Assembly (NCBI RefSeq): GCF_027579695.1
Contig: NC_083577.1
Coordinates: forward strand, 53,689,283 to 53,753,282
Length of the DNA: 64,000 bases
Direction of reading: 5' to 3'
From: Neoarius graeffei
Lineage: Eukaryota > Chordata > Actinopteri > Siluriformes > Ariidae
Under the pieces are notes generated by a model. The model had not been told where the DNA came from. It did no database searches and saw nothing but the letters and a program-made list of their open reading frames with translations. The translations under genes and the position numbers were made by a program. Shown in pieces: positions 34,941-46,620 of the stretch (within the stretch, counting starts at the first letter, position 1; each line of letters opens with the position of its first letter).

Positions 34941-35338
34941 ACAACTAATGTGAGTCCATGTTATCATAAAGTAGGACAAAGGTTGTCTTCTTCTTCTGAT
35001 TTTTTTTTTTTTTGGGCAGTTGGCAAACAGCTTTTTGGTGTATTACCGCCACCTTCTGATGTGTGAACATCATTCACTCTTGGCAGAATGAATGATACTC
35101 AAGTTCACATTCATTAGTTGCAAACTGATTTGTTCAGTTCACATTTCACTGAAAACATGAGCATGTTCACTGAACAGCACTCCGTTAGCAAATTCATACA
35201 CAACACTGCCCACAAGTATAAAACTAAGCAGCAAACACATAAAGCAGCCACCTTGTGTGAAAGAGTTTCTGCTTGGTGAGCACTGGAGGGCACAAATGGG
35301 CAACATCCGAATTTGCACTACTAATGACGGTTGGAGGC
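34941..35338. other. No gene; T-run and a probable MITE remnant
   Basis: A (TTC)n/T-run near 34988-35013 and a block GTATTACCGCCACCTTCTG near 35040-35060 resemble the tail of a common fish interspersed repeat. Otherwise unremarkable. Confidence 0.4.
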
Positions 35339-35676
35339 AGAGTGCGAATTACCCCACCATAATTGGGGGGTACCATCATAGTCCACTATCATATCAATCG
35401 CCCCCCCGGTCCCGTCCCGTCTCATCTATGGAAGTCGGTGTCAGTAACTCAACACAATAACTCTGAACAATAATTTTTAATGTCATTAAGAAGCATGACA
35501 AACCATACAGTACTACCACAGAAGAAAAACAGCAGTACAACCTGATAACCTTCTTTGTCAGAACAAACTGGGTATCAACACTACAAATGAGTCACATACA
35601 GTATATACACACATGCAGAACAGTCCTGCTGAATGTCTTGCTCTCTTTCGTCCTGCTGTGCCTCTCCTGTCTGCTG

Positions 35677-35805
35677 CACAGCAAATTCCTCAGTGTTGAA
35701 TTAACACTTTTAGAGTTAATTTGTGTCCAATTGGACCTATATAAACACAGTAGGGTGTTAAATCAACACTCTGGGTGTTAATTCAACACTGGGGATTTTG
35801 CTGTG
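35677..35805. repeat. Palindromic MITE (GTGTTGAATTAACAC type)
   Basis: Inverted ends CACAGCAAAT and ATTTTGCTGTG enclose GTGTTGAATTAACAC and its variants. Length about 129 bp, no coding capacity; a common fish MITE type. Confidence 0.75.
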
Positions 35806-36812
35806 TGGGAACCCATTTTCTTTATTCACATGAACAGTGTATAAAACCTAACTGCACCTACACTTGTACTGTAATTGTCTGTAGATATTAGTGCTAATAT
35901 TTACTATTTACTCTTTTAGCACCAAAAAAATGCCTGATGTCTGGCCCTTTTCTTTTCCTCATGTTTGGCCTACTGTCTCTGTGAATAAACTCAAACAGGG
36001 TACTCAGATGAAACTATGAATATCTTAAAAATAATACAAAAGGAATGTAAGTAAAAACAATAGAAAACATCCATGTACTATTTTGCCTAGGCTAGCCTAC
36101 TACCTGGCTCTATTTATGTTGCCCCCAGTCCCCAGAGGTTCTGATTGTAATTTTACATAGGCTTAGCTAGGCCTACACCAGAACTTCTTGTGCCTAATCA
36201 CACACACAGGATGGGCCTATGTGCCAAATGAATTTCAGAAGGGCACAATTTATTCATCATAAAATGAGAATGGAAACATATGGAGTTCTTCTCCTTTGAA
36301 ATGAGAATCGTTTTTATACCACACTGTAATAAGCTTGATTTAAATAGAGACTTAGCTTATCTTGCTAACTAACGTTGGTAACTAATGTGAACGTCCGTCC
36401 ACTGTAGCCTTCTGGCCTCAGTGGGTAAGTAATTCAACGTATAAAGATGTGACATGAGCTGAATGAACAAATCACTTTAATAAATGAAAGTTGTAAAATA
36501 ACACATTTTCAACAGGCTAAAAGTTGGTTAGCAACTAACATTACCAATGCACGTCTTCTGCTGCAAACCATAGACTGTATAAATTGCTGCAAACCCATGG
36601 ACTGTATCTGATGAATCAACTGAATACAGTGTGGACTAGAAGCTATTGCTTCTAGCGCAGGGCTTTTCAAAGTGTGGGGCGCGTCTCCCCAGGGGGCGCC
36701 AGAGTTCTTCAGGGGGGACGCAACGTGAGGAAAAATAAACCAGAATAAGTTACTATTGCGGACATTTAGCGAACTTCAGCTAGCCTTTGCCAGAGACAAA
36801 ATGGATTGATTT

Positions 36813-36979
36813 TTGGCACCTAAAGCTACAGTGAGTGAGGAGACAGAGTCTGGGCCAAGCAAACAAAGAAGGAAGTATGACCACGATTATTTAAAGTTTG
36901 GATTTTCATGGACTGGATCTGAAGATGCTCCACTGCCACAGTGTGTTGTCTGCCAAGAGGTGCTAGCTAACGATGCTAT
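36813..36979 (+). pseudogene. hAT transposase N-terminus with half a BED zinc finger
   Basis: The frame reads a Lys/Arg-rich leader (SKQRRKYDHDYLKFGFSW), then PLPQCVVCQEVLANDAMR, the first CxxC half of a BED-type finger as in SCAND3/ZBED-like proteins. The histidine half is missing, because an A-rich tandem array starts right after DAMR. The usual upstream start is spoiled: an ATG at 36800 is followed at once by a TGA. Confidence 0.7.
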
Positions 36980-37200
36980 GAGATGTTTAAAATGTGTAAA
37001 ACAAGATGTTTTAAAAAAGCACAGATGTTTAAAATGTGTAAAAAAAAAAAAGAGGTTTTCAAAAAGCACAGATGTTTAAAATGTGTAAAAAAATATGTTT
37101 TAATAAAGCTCATAGGTTTTAAATGTGTAAAAAAGATGTTCTCAAAAAGCACAGATGTTTAAAATGTGTAAAAAAAATTAAAATGTGTACAACAACCTTT
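36980..37200. repeat. Short tandem array (AGATGTTTAAAATGTGTAAAA units)
   Basis: Four to five units of roughly 50 bp, each with GATGTTTAAAATGTG, an A-run, and a TTTT(A/C)AAAAAGC variant. It replaces the rest of the transposase in the hAT derivative. Confidence 0.8.
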
Positions 37201-37245
37201 TTTTTAAATACGAATGGAACATTAAGTATAGCAACAACAAACATG

Positions 37246-37603
37246 GGCGGCACGGTGGTGTAGTGGTTAGCGCTGTCGCCTCCCAGCAAGAAGGTCCAGG
37301 GTTCGAGCCCCGGGGCCGGCGAGGGCCTTTCTGTGTGGAGTTTGCATGTTGTCCGCGTGGGTTTCCTCCGGGTGCTCTGGTTTCCCCCACAGTCCAAAGA
37401 CATGCAGGTTAGGTTAACTGGTGACTCTAAATTGACCGTAGGTGTGAGTGTGAATGGTTGTCTGTGTCTATGTGTCAGCCCTGTGATGACCTGGCGACTT
37501 GTCCAGGGTGTACCCCGCCTTTCGCCCGTAGTCAGCTGGGATAGGCTCCAGCTTGCCTGCGACCCTGTAGAAGGATAAAGCGGCTTGAGATAATGAGAAT
37601 GAG
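37246..37603 (+). repeat. SINE family A, full length, 13-15-bp TSD
   Basis: Starts GGCGGCACGGTGG and ends GAGATAATGAGAATGAG. AACAACAAACATGGG flanks it (37233 and 37604). It is nested in the hAT derivative, so it is younger. Confidence 0.95.
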
Positions 37604-37966
37604 AACAACAAACATGGGGGGGGGGCGCGCGCTGTTGTTTATTTGCTCTCTGCGGGGGGGCTGACTCTCCCACACTTTGAAACCCCCTGCTCTAGCGCGT
37701 TCTAGCGCTGTGGTGACTAAAAATGGTACGGTCCACAATAGGGGTGTCTGTCTGAAATCGATTTACATTAAAATGTTCCTACAATAAGAATGCCGAATGG
37801 GAGTTGGTTTGAATTATATATTCCTTTTCACAATATCAGAAAAAATATCGGACCCCCCCCCCCCCCCCCCAAACTTATATTTTTGTCTCTTTGGGGGGTA
37901 CTGGGTCTTCATTGGGGGGTATAGTACCCCCCAGTACCCCCCGTAATTTGAACTATGGTTGGAGGC

Positions 37967-38060
37967 CTTTATTTGTCACACATATATTACAGCACAGTGA
38001 AGTTCTTTCTCTGCATTCAACCCATCTGAAGCAGTGAATACACACACGCAAATAAAGGCT
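37967..38060 (-). repeat. 3' tail of SINE family B, fragment
   Basis: Reverse complement of the tail seen at 44640-44733: CTTTATTTGTCACAC, AGCACAGTGAA and CCCATCTGAAGCAGTGAA. The head is missing. Confidence 0.65.
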
Positions 38061-38445
38061 TCTAATTCAAAAAATCTAATCAGAAATTTCTTGTAACCAT
38101 GTGATTTTTAGTGACAACAAAATATGTGAATCAACAGACTTCTCTTTGATGAAGTTTGAATCTCACTTGGTTAGAATTAGATAATGCATACACAGCACTG
38201 ACACAGATACTAGAGTGGCAGCTACAATTATCAACACCTTAATCTTTTGGCCATTACAAAAGTAGAAAAGACTTTCAATACGTAAATTGTGCATGAATAA
38301 TTACTCAAACTTCTGCTGGAAAAAAAACCGACTTGATTCCCGATTACTTACTGTATCAGATCACGTGACACTGTTCCACAATTATCAACACCTTTGTCCA
38401 CAGTTATCAACACCGTTCCACAATTGTCGACATCCAGATGATTAT
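38061..38445. other. No gene recognised
   Basis: AT-rich sequence. Three near-copies of ATTATCAACACC-type words occur at about 38383-38416, a tiny local repeat. Confidence 0.5.
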
Positions 38446-41400
38446 TGGGGGCCAAGCAGCAAAGCTGCGAAGGCACCCATAGTGTTTCTACTGTTTCCTA
38501 TTATTATTCTTCAACGTTCTTCCGCCTCTGCAAGTCCATGGCAGCCCATAGAACCGTCTGGTAAAAAGTTGTGAAATTTTGCACACTGATTCTAGACGGT
38601 CTCAACATTACTCTCAGCAAATTTCAGGCCTCTCCTTTAAAACATCTAGCGCCACCAACAGGTCAAAGTTGCAGTTACATTTCTGCTTGTAACTTTTGAA
38701 CCATTGGTCCGATTTTCAAAAACTTGGTATCCCTGGAATCCTTGGGCCAAGACGAATCCAACGCACCCTATGACGTCATTTTCCGCCCATATAGTTTTCC
38801 CGCCATTTTGAATTTTGTGAAAATCAATTAAAACGCATCAACTCCCTCAATTTTTGACCAATTTTTCCCAGACTTGGTTGCTAGCATAAGTGGACCAAGC
38901 CGCACAAAAGTTATGCTCAGTGTTTTGAATTTCACAAGCGTTTGGCCGTGGCAGCCAATCAAATTTGGCTGCGCAGACGCGAAACAGGAAGTATGCTCAT
39001 CTCTCTGCCACCCTTTGGCATATCTTAACGAAACTTGGTGGCATGATGCCCCACCCCTCCCCAAACGCCCGCAAAAAATTTGGAATAAATTTGCCACTAG
39101 GGGGCGCTATAACTAGGAAAAATGACTTTTGACTCATATCTCATGATGCGTTTTGGGGAGAAACAAAATTCCACTATCTCTGGAATCCTTGGGTCAAGAC
39201 AAATCCATCGCACCCTATGACATCGTGTTCTGAGTTGAGGATTTTCCGCCATTTTGAATTTTGTTAAAATCAATGAAATTCTATGGCGAGCCATAGAACC
39301 GTCTGACGCGAGGTTGTGAAATTTGGCACACTGATTCTAGGCTGCCTCAAGGTTCTTCTCAGCAAATTTCAGCTCACCACCTCAAACTCTCTAGCGCCAC
39401 CAACAGGTCAAAGTTGGAAGTACATTTCTGCTTGTTACTTTTGAACCGTACGTCCGATCGTCAAAATCTTAGTATCTCTGGAGTCCTTCAGTCAAATCGA
39501 ATCCAAATCGCCCTATCTCGTCATATTCCACCTGGTAGATTTTCCGCCATTTTGAATTTTGTCAAAATCAGTTAAAACGCATCAACTCCCTCAATTTTTG
39601 ACCAATTTTTCCCAGACTTGGTTGATAGCATAAGTGGACCAAGCCGCACAAAAGTTATGCTCAGTGTTTTGAATTTCACAAGCGTTTGGCCGTGGCAGCC
39701 AATCAAATTTGGCTGCGCAGATGCGAAACAGGAAGTGTGCTCATATCTCTGCCACCCTTTGGCATATCTTAACGAAACTTGGTGTCATGATGCCCCACCC
39801 CTCCACAAACGCCCACAAAAAATTTGGAATAAATTTGCCTCTAGGGGGCGCTATAACTATGAAAAATGACTTTTGGCTCATATCTCATGATGCGTTTTGG
39901 GGAGAAACAAAATTCCACTATCTCTGGAATCCTTGGGTCAAGACAAATCCATCGCACCCTATGACGTCGTGTTCTGAGTTGAGGATTTTCCGCCATTTTG
40001 AATTTTGTTAAAATCAATGAAATTCTATGGCAAGCCATAGAACCGTCTGACGAGAGGTTGTGAAATTTGGCACACTGATTCTAGGCTGCCTCAAGGTTAT
40101 TCTCAGCAAATTTCAGCTCACCACCTCAAACTCTCTAGCGCCACCAACAGGTCAAAGTTGGAAGTACATTTCTGCTTGTTACTTTTGAACTGTACGTCCG
40201 ATTGTCAAAATCTTAGTATCTCTGGAGTCCTTCGGTCAAATCGAATCCAAATCGCCCTATCTCGTCATATTCCACCTGGTAGATTTTCCGCCATTTTGAA
40301 TTTTGTTAAAATCAATTAAATTGCTACTCCTCCCTCAATTTTTGATCAATTTTTCCAAGACTTGGTACATGGCATCAGTGGACGAAGCCGCACAAAAGTT
40401 ATGCTCAGTGTTTTGAAATTTAAAACTATTTGGCCGCAGCAGCCAATGAAATGCGTCTGCAAAGACGCCAAACAGGAAGTGAGCTCATATCTCGCAGCCT
40501 TCATAGGAATGTTTTCAAATTTTTCACACAGACTCTAGTCTATCCCAGGACTCGCCACAAAAAAAATGCAGATGCACAGCTCAAACCCTCTAGCGCCACC
40601 AACAGGTCAAAATTTGAGGTACATTTCTGCTTGTAACTTTTGATACGTGCACCCGATTGTCAAAAACTTGGTATCCCTAGAATCCTTGGGCCAAGAGGAT
40701 TCCAACGCACCCTATGACGTCATGTACACCAGAATATAATCTCCGCCATTTTGGATTTTGTGAAAATCAATAAAATGCTTCTCCTTCTGCAAATTTAGTC
40801 GGATTTTCCCAAAAACTGGTCTGCACCCACATTCTAGACAGTCTCATGATTGCCTTCAAGAAATTTTAGGTCCCCACCCCAATCCTCTAGCGCCACCAAC
40901 AGGTCAAATTCGCAGGTACATTTCTGGTTGTTACTTTTGAACCATACATCTCATCATCAAAATCTTAGTATCGCTGGAATGCTTGGGTCAAAAGGAATCC
41001 AACGCACCCTGTGTCGTCATATTCCACCCAGTAGATTTTCCGCCATTTTGAATTATGTGAAAATCAATTAAAATGCTTCTCCTCCCTCAATCTTTGACCA
41101 GTTTCTCCCAAACTTGGTACAAAGCAACTGTGGATGAACCTGCACAAGAAACTTACACGGATTTTCGAATTTCCTAAGCGTTTGGCCATGGTAGCCAATC
41201 AAATTTGGCTGCGCAGATGCGAAAGAGGAAGTGTGCTCATATCTCGGCCGCCCTTTGGCAGATCTTAACGAAACTTGATGGCATTATGCAAGACACCACC
41301 ACAAAGGCCCACAAAAAATTTGGAACAACTAGGCCGCTAGGGGGCGCTATAACTAGGAAAAATGACTTTTGGCTCATATCTCATGATGCGTTTGGGCTAG

Positions 41401-41660
41401 AAATAAAATTCCACTATCTCTGGAATCCTTGGCTCAAGCCAAATCCATCGCACCCTATGAAGTCTTATTCAGCCTTGAGGATTTTCCGCCATTTTGAATT
41501 TTGTAAAAATCTATTAAAATGCTTCTCCTCCCTCAATTTTTGACCAATTTCTCCCAAACTTGGTGGATAGCAACTTTGGACTAAGCTGCACAAGGGCATT
41601 ACCTGGCCCAAGTGCATTCTGCTGGCCTGACGACTAGGCTCATATGCTGCTTGGCCCCCA
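38446..41660. repeat. Tandem higher-order array, about 744-bp unit, with inverted termini
   Basis: The word CGCCATTTTG (followed by AATTTTGT or a variant) occurs eight times, at 38801, 39247, 39545, 39991, 40289, 40744, 41041 and 41487. The spacings alternate 446, 298, 446, 298, 455, 297, 446. So the unit is about 744 bp, made of two related subunits. Other fixed words are CTAGCGCCACCAACAGGTCAAA, CTAGGGGGCGCTATAACTA and GCACCCTATGACGTCAT. The ends carry TGGGGGCCAAGCAGCA at 38446 and its inverse at 41645, suggesting the array is the body of a mobile element. No protein domain is evident. Confidence 0.85.
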
Positions 41661-41689
41661 CATTGCTGCTTGCAGCTATATTTTATTTT

Positions 41690-42424
41690 AAAATTATATT
41701 AAGGCTGAGCCCAGACATGCTGCAGAGTAAGCTCATTTTTGTTACTTGTATATGTGATCTCGTTCTTTCCATCATTACCCAGAGCTTCACTTTTTGGCTC
41801 AGCTCTCTCTTCACTATGACAGATCGATAGAGCATCTGCATGACTGTTGATGCTACCCCAATCCGCCTGTCAATCTCCCATTCGTTATTTTTCCCCTCAC
41901 TTGTGAACAAGACACCAAGATACTTAAACTCTTCCACTTGAGGCAGTGACCTACCCCCAATCTGGAGAGGACATTCCACTTTTTTCCAGCTGAAGACCAT
42001 GGCCTCTGATTTGGAGGTGCTGATTCTCATCTCAGCCACTTCACACTCTTCAGCAAACTGTCCCAGGGCACACTGGAGGTCACAGCTTGATGAAGCCAAA
42101 AGGTTACATCATCTGCAAAAAATAACGATTCGATCCTGATGCCCCCAAACCGGACACCTTCCATTCCCTGACTGCGCCTAGAAATCCTGTCCATAAAAAT
42201 CATGAACAGAATCGGTGAAAAAGGGCAGCCCTGGCAGAGTCCAATGCCCACCGAGAACAAGTCTGACTTAGTGTCATCAATATGAACCAAGCTCTCACTC
42301 CATTCATACAGGGACCTAATGGCCTGTATTAATGGGCCTGATACCCCATACTTCCGGAGTACCTCCCACAAGACTCCCCAAGGGACACGTTCGTATGCCT
42401 TTTCCAAGTCGCCAAAGCACATGT
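41690..42424 (-). mobile_element. Rex3 (RTE-clade) LINE fragment, reverse transcriptase
   Basis: The minus strand reads FGDLEKAYERVPWGVLWEVL, YGVSGPLIQAIRSLYE, LCQGCPFSPILF, MDRISRRSQGMEGVRFGG, the FFADDV active site, then MRISTSKSEAMV, VEEFKYLGVLFTSEGK and KRELSQKVKL. This is the Rex3 pattern. A frameshift near 42100 and a deletion near 41790 break it. Both ends are missing. Confidence 0.88.
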
Positions 42425-42586
42425 GGACTGGTTGGGCAAAACTCCCATGAGCCCTCCAGTTGTTGTTGTTTCAGTTGTTTTTGACTAGAAAATATAATTC
42501 ATAAAATATAATATTTCTATTAAGTGGGTTTAATTATATTATTTATTTTGTATTAACATCAATAATCTTAACTAATTAAAACCACC
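42425..42586. other. No gene recognised
   Basis: AT-rich spacer before the SINE target duplication. Confidence 0.4.
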
Positions 42587-42598
42587 ACCCAGTGCCCA

Positions 42599-42967
42599 GG
42601 GTGGCACAGTGGTGTAGTGGTTAGCGCTGTCGCCTCACAGCAAGAAGGTCCGGGTTCGAGCCCCGTGGCCGGCGAGGGCCTTTCTGTGCGGAGTTTGCAT
42701 GTTCTCCCCGTGTCCGCGTGGGTTTCCTCCGGGTGCTCCGGTTTCCCCCACAGTCCAAAGACATGCAGGTTAGGTTAACTGGTGACTCTAAATTGACCGT
42801 AGGTGTGAGTGTGAATGGTTGTCTGTGTCTATGTGTCAGCCCTGTGATGATCTGGCGACTTGTCCAGGGTGTACCCGCCTTTCGCCCATAGTCAGCTGGG
42901 ATAGGCTCCAGCTTGCCTGCGACCCTGTAGAACAGGATAAAGCGGCTAGAGATAATGAGATTGAGAG
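42599..42967 (+). repeat. SINE family A, full length, 12-bp TSD
   Basis: Head GGTGGCACAGTGGTGTAGTGG with A and B boxes, ending AGATAATGAGATTGAGAG. ACCCAGTGCCCA is duplicated at 42587-42598 and 42968-42979. Confidence 0.95.
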
Positions 42968-42979
42968 ACCCAGTGCCCA

Positions 42980-43796
42980 ACCTTCCATCATGTGTTGAAC
43001 TTGGCAATGACATGGAGGCCCTGCTAGTCAAAACATACCTGCAAAAACAACTCCATGTCCTCTCTCTGCTGACATACAAAGAGGAAGGGCATCCTTGCTT
43101 CTGAATTTTCTCCTTGCTCAAAAAAAGACTGAACAAAGTTGCTGTCACCTGAAGATGAACTGACATGTAGGTTTAATGCCAGCCTACCTTTGAAACGCAA
43201 CTTTTTTTTCTTTTTTTTTTAAACGTGTCTCAATCTTGGCCCTGTTAGTTGGTATGAAGATGGGGCACAAACACAGTGAAATACTTCTCTGCAACAGGCA
43301 TTGCATTCTTCCAACATGAACATCAACGTTCTTCTGTGAACACCATATAAACATTTAAACTGTTGAACTTTAAACAACTGCGTTTACAAGGATACAGAGA
43401 AGACATATAACCTAAAGGTTAAAGACAAAAAATTCAGTTTACAAAGTTAACTCAAGGAAAGCACTTTTATTTATAAAATATTTATTTAACCTTATAAATT
43501 AAATAAACTTTTATTTGCATATACTGCAAAATCTTGTTTACTGAATTAAACTGTTAAATAAGAGGAAAAAACTTGTGACCCAGCTACGTCAGTATTCTGA
43601 GGGTAGATCACATGCTGGGTCAAGGAGGTCCATGTGGGAGTGATCGTGTTGATAATGATCAATCCAGCGCTGCTAGCCAAGCAGAACCTCTCCCTGGTGG
43701 CTGTGTGCACCGTTTGCTGCTTAGTTCTGTCCTCGCAGCTGCCTGTACTACTCTCGACTGTTGAATTTGTGCATGAGGATTTATATCGTCCAAGTG
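42980..43796. other. No gene recognised
   Basis: AT-rich intergenic sequence with T-runs at about 43203-43221. Only short frames, no domain. Confidence 0.5.
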
Positions 43797-43809
43797 GCAG
43801 TTGATATCT

Positions 43810-44114
43810 TCATTATCTGTAGCCGCTTATCCTGTTCTACAAGGTTGCAGGAGCCTATCCCAGCTGACTATGGGCGAGAGGTGGGGTACACCCTGGACAA
43901 GTCGCCAGGTCATTGCAGGGCTGACAAATAGACACAAACAACCATTCACACTCACGGTCAATTTAGATTAGGAAATAGGAAACCGGAGCACCATGCAGAC
44001 ACGGGGAGAACATGCAAACTCCACACAGAAAGGCCCTTGTCGGCTGCTGGGCTTGAACCCAGGACCTTCTTGCTGTGAGGCGACAGTGCTAACCACTACA
44101 CCACCATGCTGCCT
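43810..44114 (-). repeat. SINE family A, diverged, 13-bp TSD
   Basis: Minus-strand copy with internal deletions (about 305 bp rather than 370). GCAGTTGATATCT flanks it exactly at 43797-43809 and 44115-44127. It has more substitutions than other copies but still an exact duplication. Confidence 0.92.
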
Positions 44115-44359
44115 GCAGTTGATATCTGTGCATGTGAAATTATATAATTAATCATGAGCATGGTTTTTTTTAATCGTGCTCACGATTTTTGACATAAATC
44201 TGACCACATACTTTTTTCTAGAATAACTCCACCTTAGTATAAAGACAGAACTGCTATATGCTAAATATGACTTCACAACTGCTGACCTCAGAAAGACTTT
44301 TGGACGACAGCTAATTAGATTATAATTAGACTAGATTCAGCTTTATTGTTAAGAGTTTA
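44115..44359. other. No gene recognised
   Basis: Short spacer of AT-rich DNA between two SINEs. Confidence 0.4.
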
Positions 44360-44733
44360 CACGGTGGTGTAGTGGTTAGCACTGTCACATCATGGCAAGA
44401 AGGTTCTGGGTTCGAACCCAGTGGCCAGCGGGAGCCTTTCTGTGTGGAGTTTGCATGTTCTCCCCATGTCCGTGTGGGTTTCCTCCGGGTGCTCTGGTTT
44501 CCCCCACAGTTCAAAGACATGCAAAGTTAGGTTAGCGTGGAGCGGCCTTGGGCTGAAGTGCCCTTGAGCAAGGTACCTAACCCCTGACTGCTCCCCGGGC
44601 GCTATAGTATGGCTGCCCACTGCTCTGGGTGTGTGCACACGTGTGTTCACTGCTTCAGATGGGTTAAATGCAGAGGATGAATTTCACTGTGCTTGAAGTG
44701 TACATGTGACAAATAAAGGCTTCTTCTTCTTCT
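44360..44733 (+). repeat. SINE family B (same head, AAATAAAGGCTTCTT tail)
   Basis: The head is nearly that of family A up to AGACATGCAAAG; then the body switches to GGCCTTGGGCTGAAGTGCCC, CTGACTGCTCCCCGGGCGCT and GATGGGTTAAATGCAGAGG, ending AAATAAAGGC(TTC)n. It shows the same tRNA-derived head with a different tail. Confidence 0.88.
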
Positions 44734-45128
44734 AACCAGAAGTGCAAAATACAGTATTATTTACAGATAAGTGCCAGAAGTAAGTACCGCAGCATAGTGA
44801 TGCTATATGTTACACTATATACAGTGATAGACAGTGTCAATATACAGATATATTTGTAAATATTTTAACGCATATTTACAGAAGGGAAGTGGTCAGGATT
44901 AGAGTATGTAAGGTTGTAATAGCTACCTGTGCACTAGAGGCTGACATTTTTTCAGGAATCCTGTGGGTCATGGGGTTCCTGTGGGGTTCCTGTGGGATAG
45001 GAGTCAATGTTATTATTCATCACGTGACTGGGAAGGGACAGAAAAAAATAAACAGTAGCGGGCGGTCATAGTCATAATAACAATAGGTCAGTTTTTATCT
45101 ATAAATATGCAGGTCGAAAAATGAATAG

Positions 45129-46489
45129 CAGGGGCGTAGCTGAGGGGGGTCCTGGGGTGTCTGTGACCCCCCCCCCCCCTTGTTAGACGATACATTTTTT
45201 CAATAGCCGCATAAGAATATTAGAAAAGCGCCCACTGTAATTTTTCTAACTTTTTTTTTTTAACTAGATTGTCATCTCAGCCTCATTAGGGTTTCTATAA
45301 CCTTGACTTCCTGTGGTTTGGGCACAAAAACCCAGTTTGTTAGAGTGTGTGTGGGAGTGGCAGTTGTAAGTGCAGATATGTTAAATAATACACAGTGCAA
45401 TATGAGCATAAAGTGTGTGAAATGCAGGCAAAGTTGTAATCAAGGAAACAGGCAGGAGGTCAATCGAGGCACACACAGAATATCAGAGGCAAAACTATAC
45501 AAGATCAAGGGACAAGAAACAGGAGTTGAAAAACCAGGAGGTCAACAAGGACAGGGAACAAGGCTCAGTCAGGCACACTAGATGTGGTGTAGTACTTCAC
45601 ATTGTCCTTGCATGGGCGCGGTCCTTAAATAGCCTAAACATATTTCATTGATTAAAGACATTCTTTGTTAACGGCGCGCGTGCCGGAGCTCGTTAGGCGC
45701 GCATGCAGCCTGAGGCACACCTTCAGGCGCACGAGCCAAGGCACACAGGACTGACACAGTCCTACGCAAGTGTAACACGATCGCACTAGAAAGCATGGTC
45801 AAGCTACCAGTGTAGCTGCAGTCTTTTTAGTTGCAAATTACGAGTATTTCCTCATGTTCATAATTCACCATGTCAAAACAAGCGAAACTTTCCTCCTTCT
45901 TTCGACGTGAAGAGAAGTAAGCAATTTATTATATATGTTTTTCCATGGCGCTACAGTGGTGTAGTGGTTAGCGCTGTCGCCTCACAGCAAGAAGGTCTGG
46001 GTTCGAGCCCCGTGGCCGGCGAGGGCCTTTCTGTGCGGAGTTTGCATGTTCTCCCCGTGTCCGCGTGGGTTTCCTCCGGGTGCTCCGGTTTCCCCCACAA
46101 TCCAAAGACATGCAGGTTAGGTTAACTGGTGACTCTAAATTGACCGTAGGTGTGAATGGTTGTCTGTGTCTATGTGTCAGCCCTGTGATGACTTGTCCAG
46201 GGTGTACCTCGCCCGTAGTCAGCTGGGATAGGCTCCAGCTTGCCTGCGACCCTGTAGAACAGGATAAAGCGGCTAGAGATAACGAGATGAGTTGCATTTT
46301 GTGGCTTTGAAGCTAAGTTTTAGTGTGCTGTTTCTAGAACACATCATCAAGAAAACGTGGAAGAAACAGCAATAATGGAAGAGACGGTTTCTAAGCTACC
46401 TAAAACTAGCAATGGTAATTATTTTTTGTTACATAATGTGCTCAGGCTGCCAGTGTGTGACCCCCCGAAAAATCCTAGCTACGCCCTTG
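45129..46489. mobile_element. hAT-like TIR element (CAGGGGCGTAGCT)
   Basis: Left end CAGGGGCGTAGCTGAGGGGG; right end inverted CAAGGGCGTAGCTAGG. Flanks read TGAATAG and TGAATAAA-like sequence with uncertain phase. The interior has long C- and T-runs, a stretch resembling LTR-type DNA (about 45420-45790) and a nested SINE. No transposase. Confidence 0.65.
45947..46291 (+). repeat. SINE family A, internally shortened
   Basis: Head GGCGCTACAGTGGTGTAGTGG, B box GGGTTCGAGCCCC, end ATAACGAGATGAG. Two gaps near 46190-46210 (lost CTGGCG and CGCCTTTCG-type words). No clear target duplication. Confidence 0.88.
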
Positions 46490-46620
46490 AATAAACGCTA
46501 TTTAATTTCTTTTGAATACGGGAAGGGACGGGAGTTATTTTTCCGGGATTGGGAGGGGACAGGAATTATTTTTCATCCTGTCATCATGGGACTGGGATGG
46601 GACAGGAGTGAAGGCCACTC

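Larger units (their letters stand above)
36658..37689 (+). mobile_element. Non-autonomous hAT derivative with BED-finger fragment
   Basis: Ends CAGGGCTTTTCAAAGTGTGG and, on the right, the inverted CAGGGGGTTTCAAAGTGTGG. The 8-bp flanks are TTCTAGCG (36650-36657) and CTCTAGCG (37690-37697), 7 of 8 identical, as expected for hAT. It keeps the first coding part of a transposase, then a tandem-repeat array and a nested SINE; the catalytic part is gone. Confidence 0.85.
35339..37956. mobile_element. Probable 2.6-kb TIR element with 10-bp target duplication
   Basis: GGTTGGAGGC occurs at 35329-35338 and 37957-37966. Just inside, the left end AGAGTGCGAATTAC and the reverse complement of the right end (ATAGTTCAAATTAC) match at 11 of 14 positions, followed by G/C-run and GGGGGGTAC words on both sides. 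A 10-bp duplication would fit a Mutator-like element, but no transposase is seen. A MITE (35677-35805) and a hAT derivative (36658-37689) are nested inside. Part of the right repeat overlaps a SINE-type tail, which weakens the case. Confidence 0.45.
44940..46620. repeat. GGGACAGGA-rich repeat, split by a TIR element
   Basis: About 44940-45110 and 46497-46620 share words of the type GTGGGGTTCCTGTGGGATAGG, GGGAAGGGACAGGA and ATTATTTTTC. Both parts look like pieces of one interspersed repeat, with the 1.36-kb TIR element at 45129-46489 inserted between. The right part ends about 200 bp before the app start codon. Confidence 0.5.

Noticed and set aside
38874..39116. Conserved ORF (SGPSRTKVMLSVLNF) repeated at 38874 and 39618
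   Set aside because: Repetition follows the 744-bp tandem unit; other units lose the frame, so conservation is due to recent duplication.
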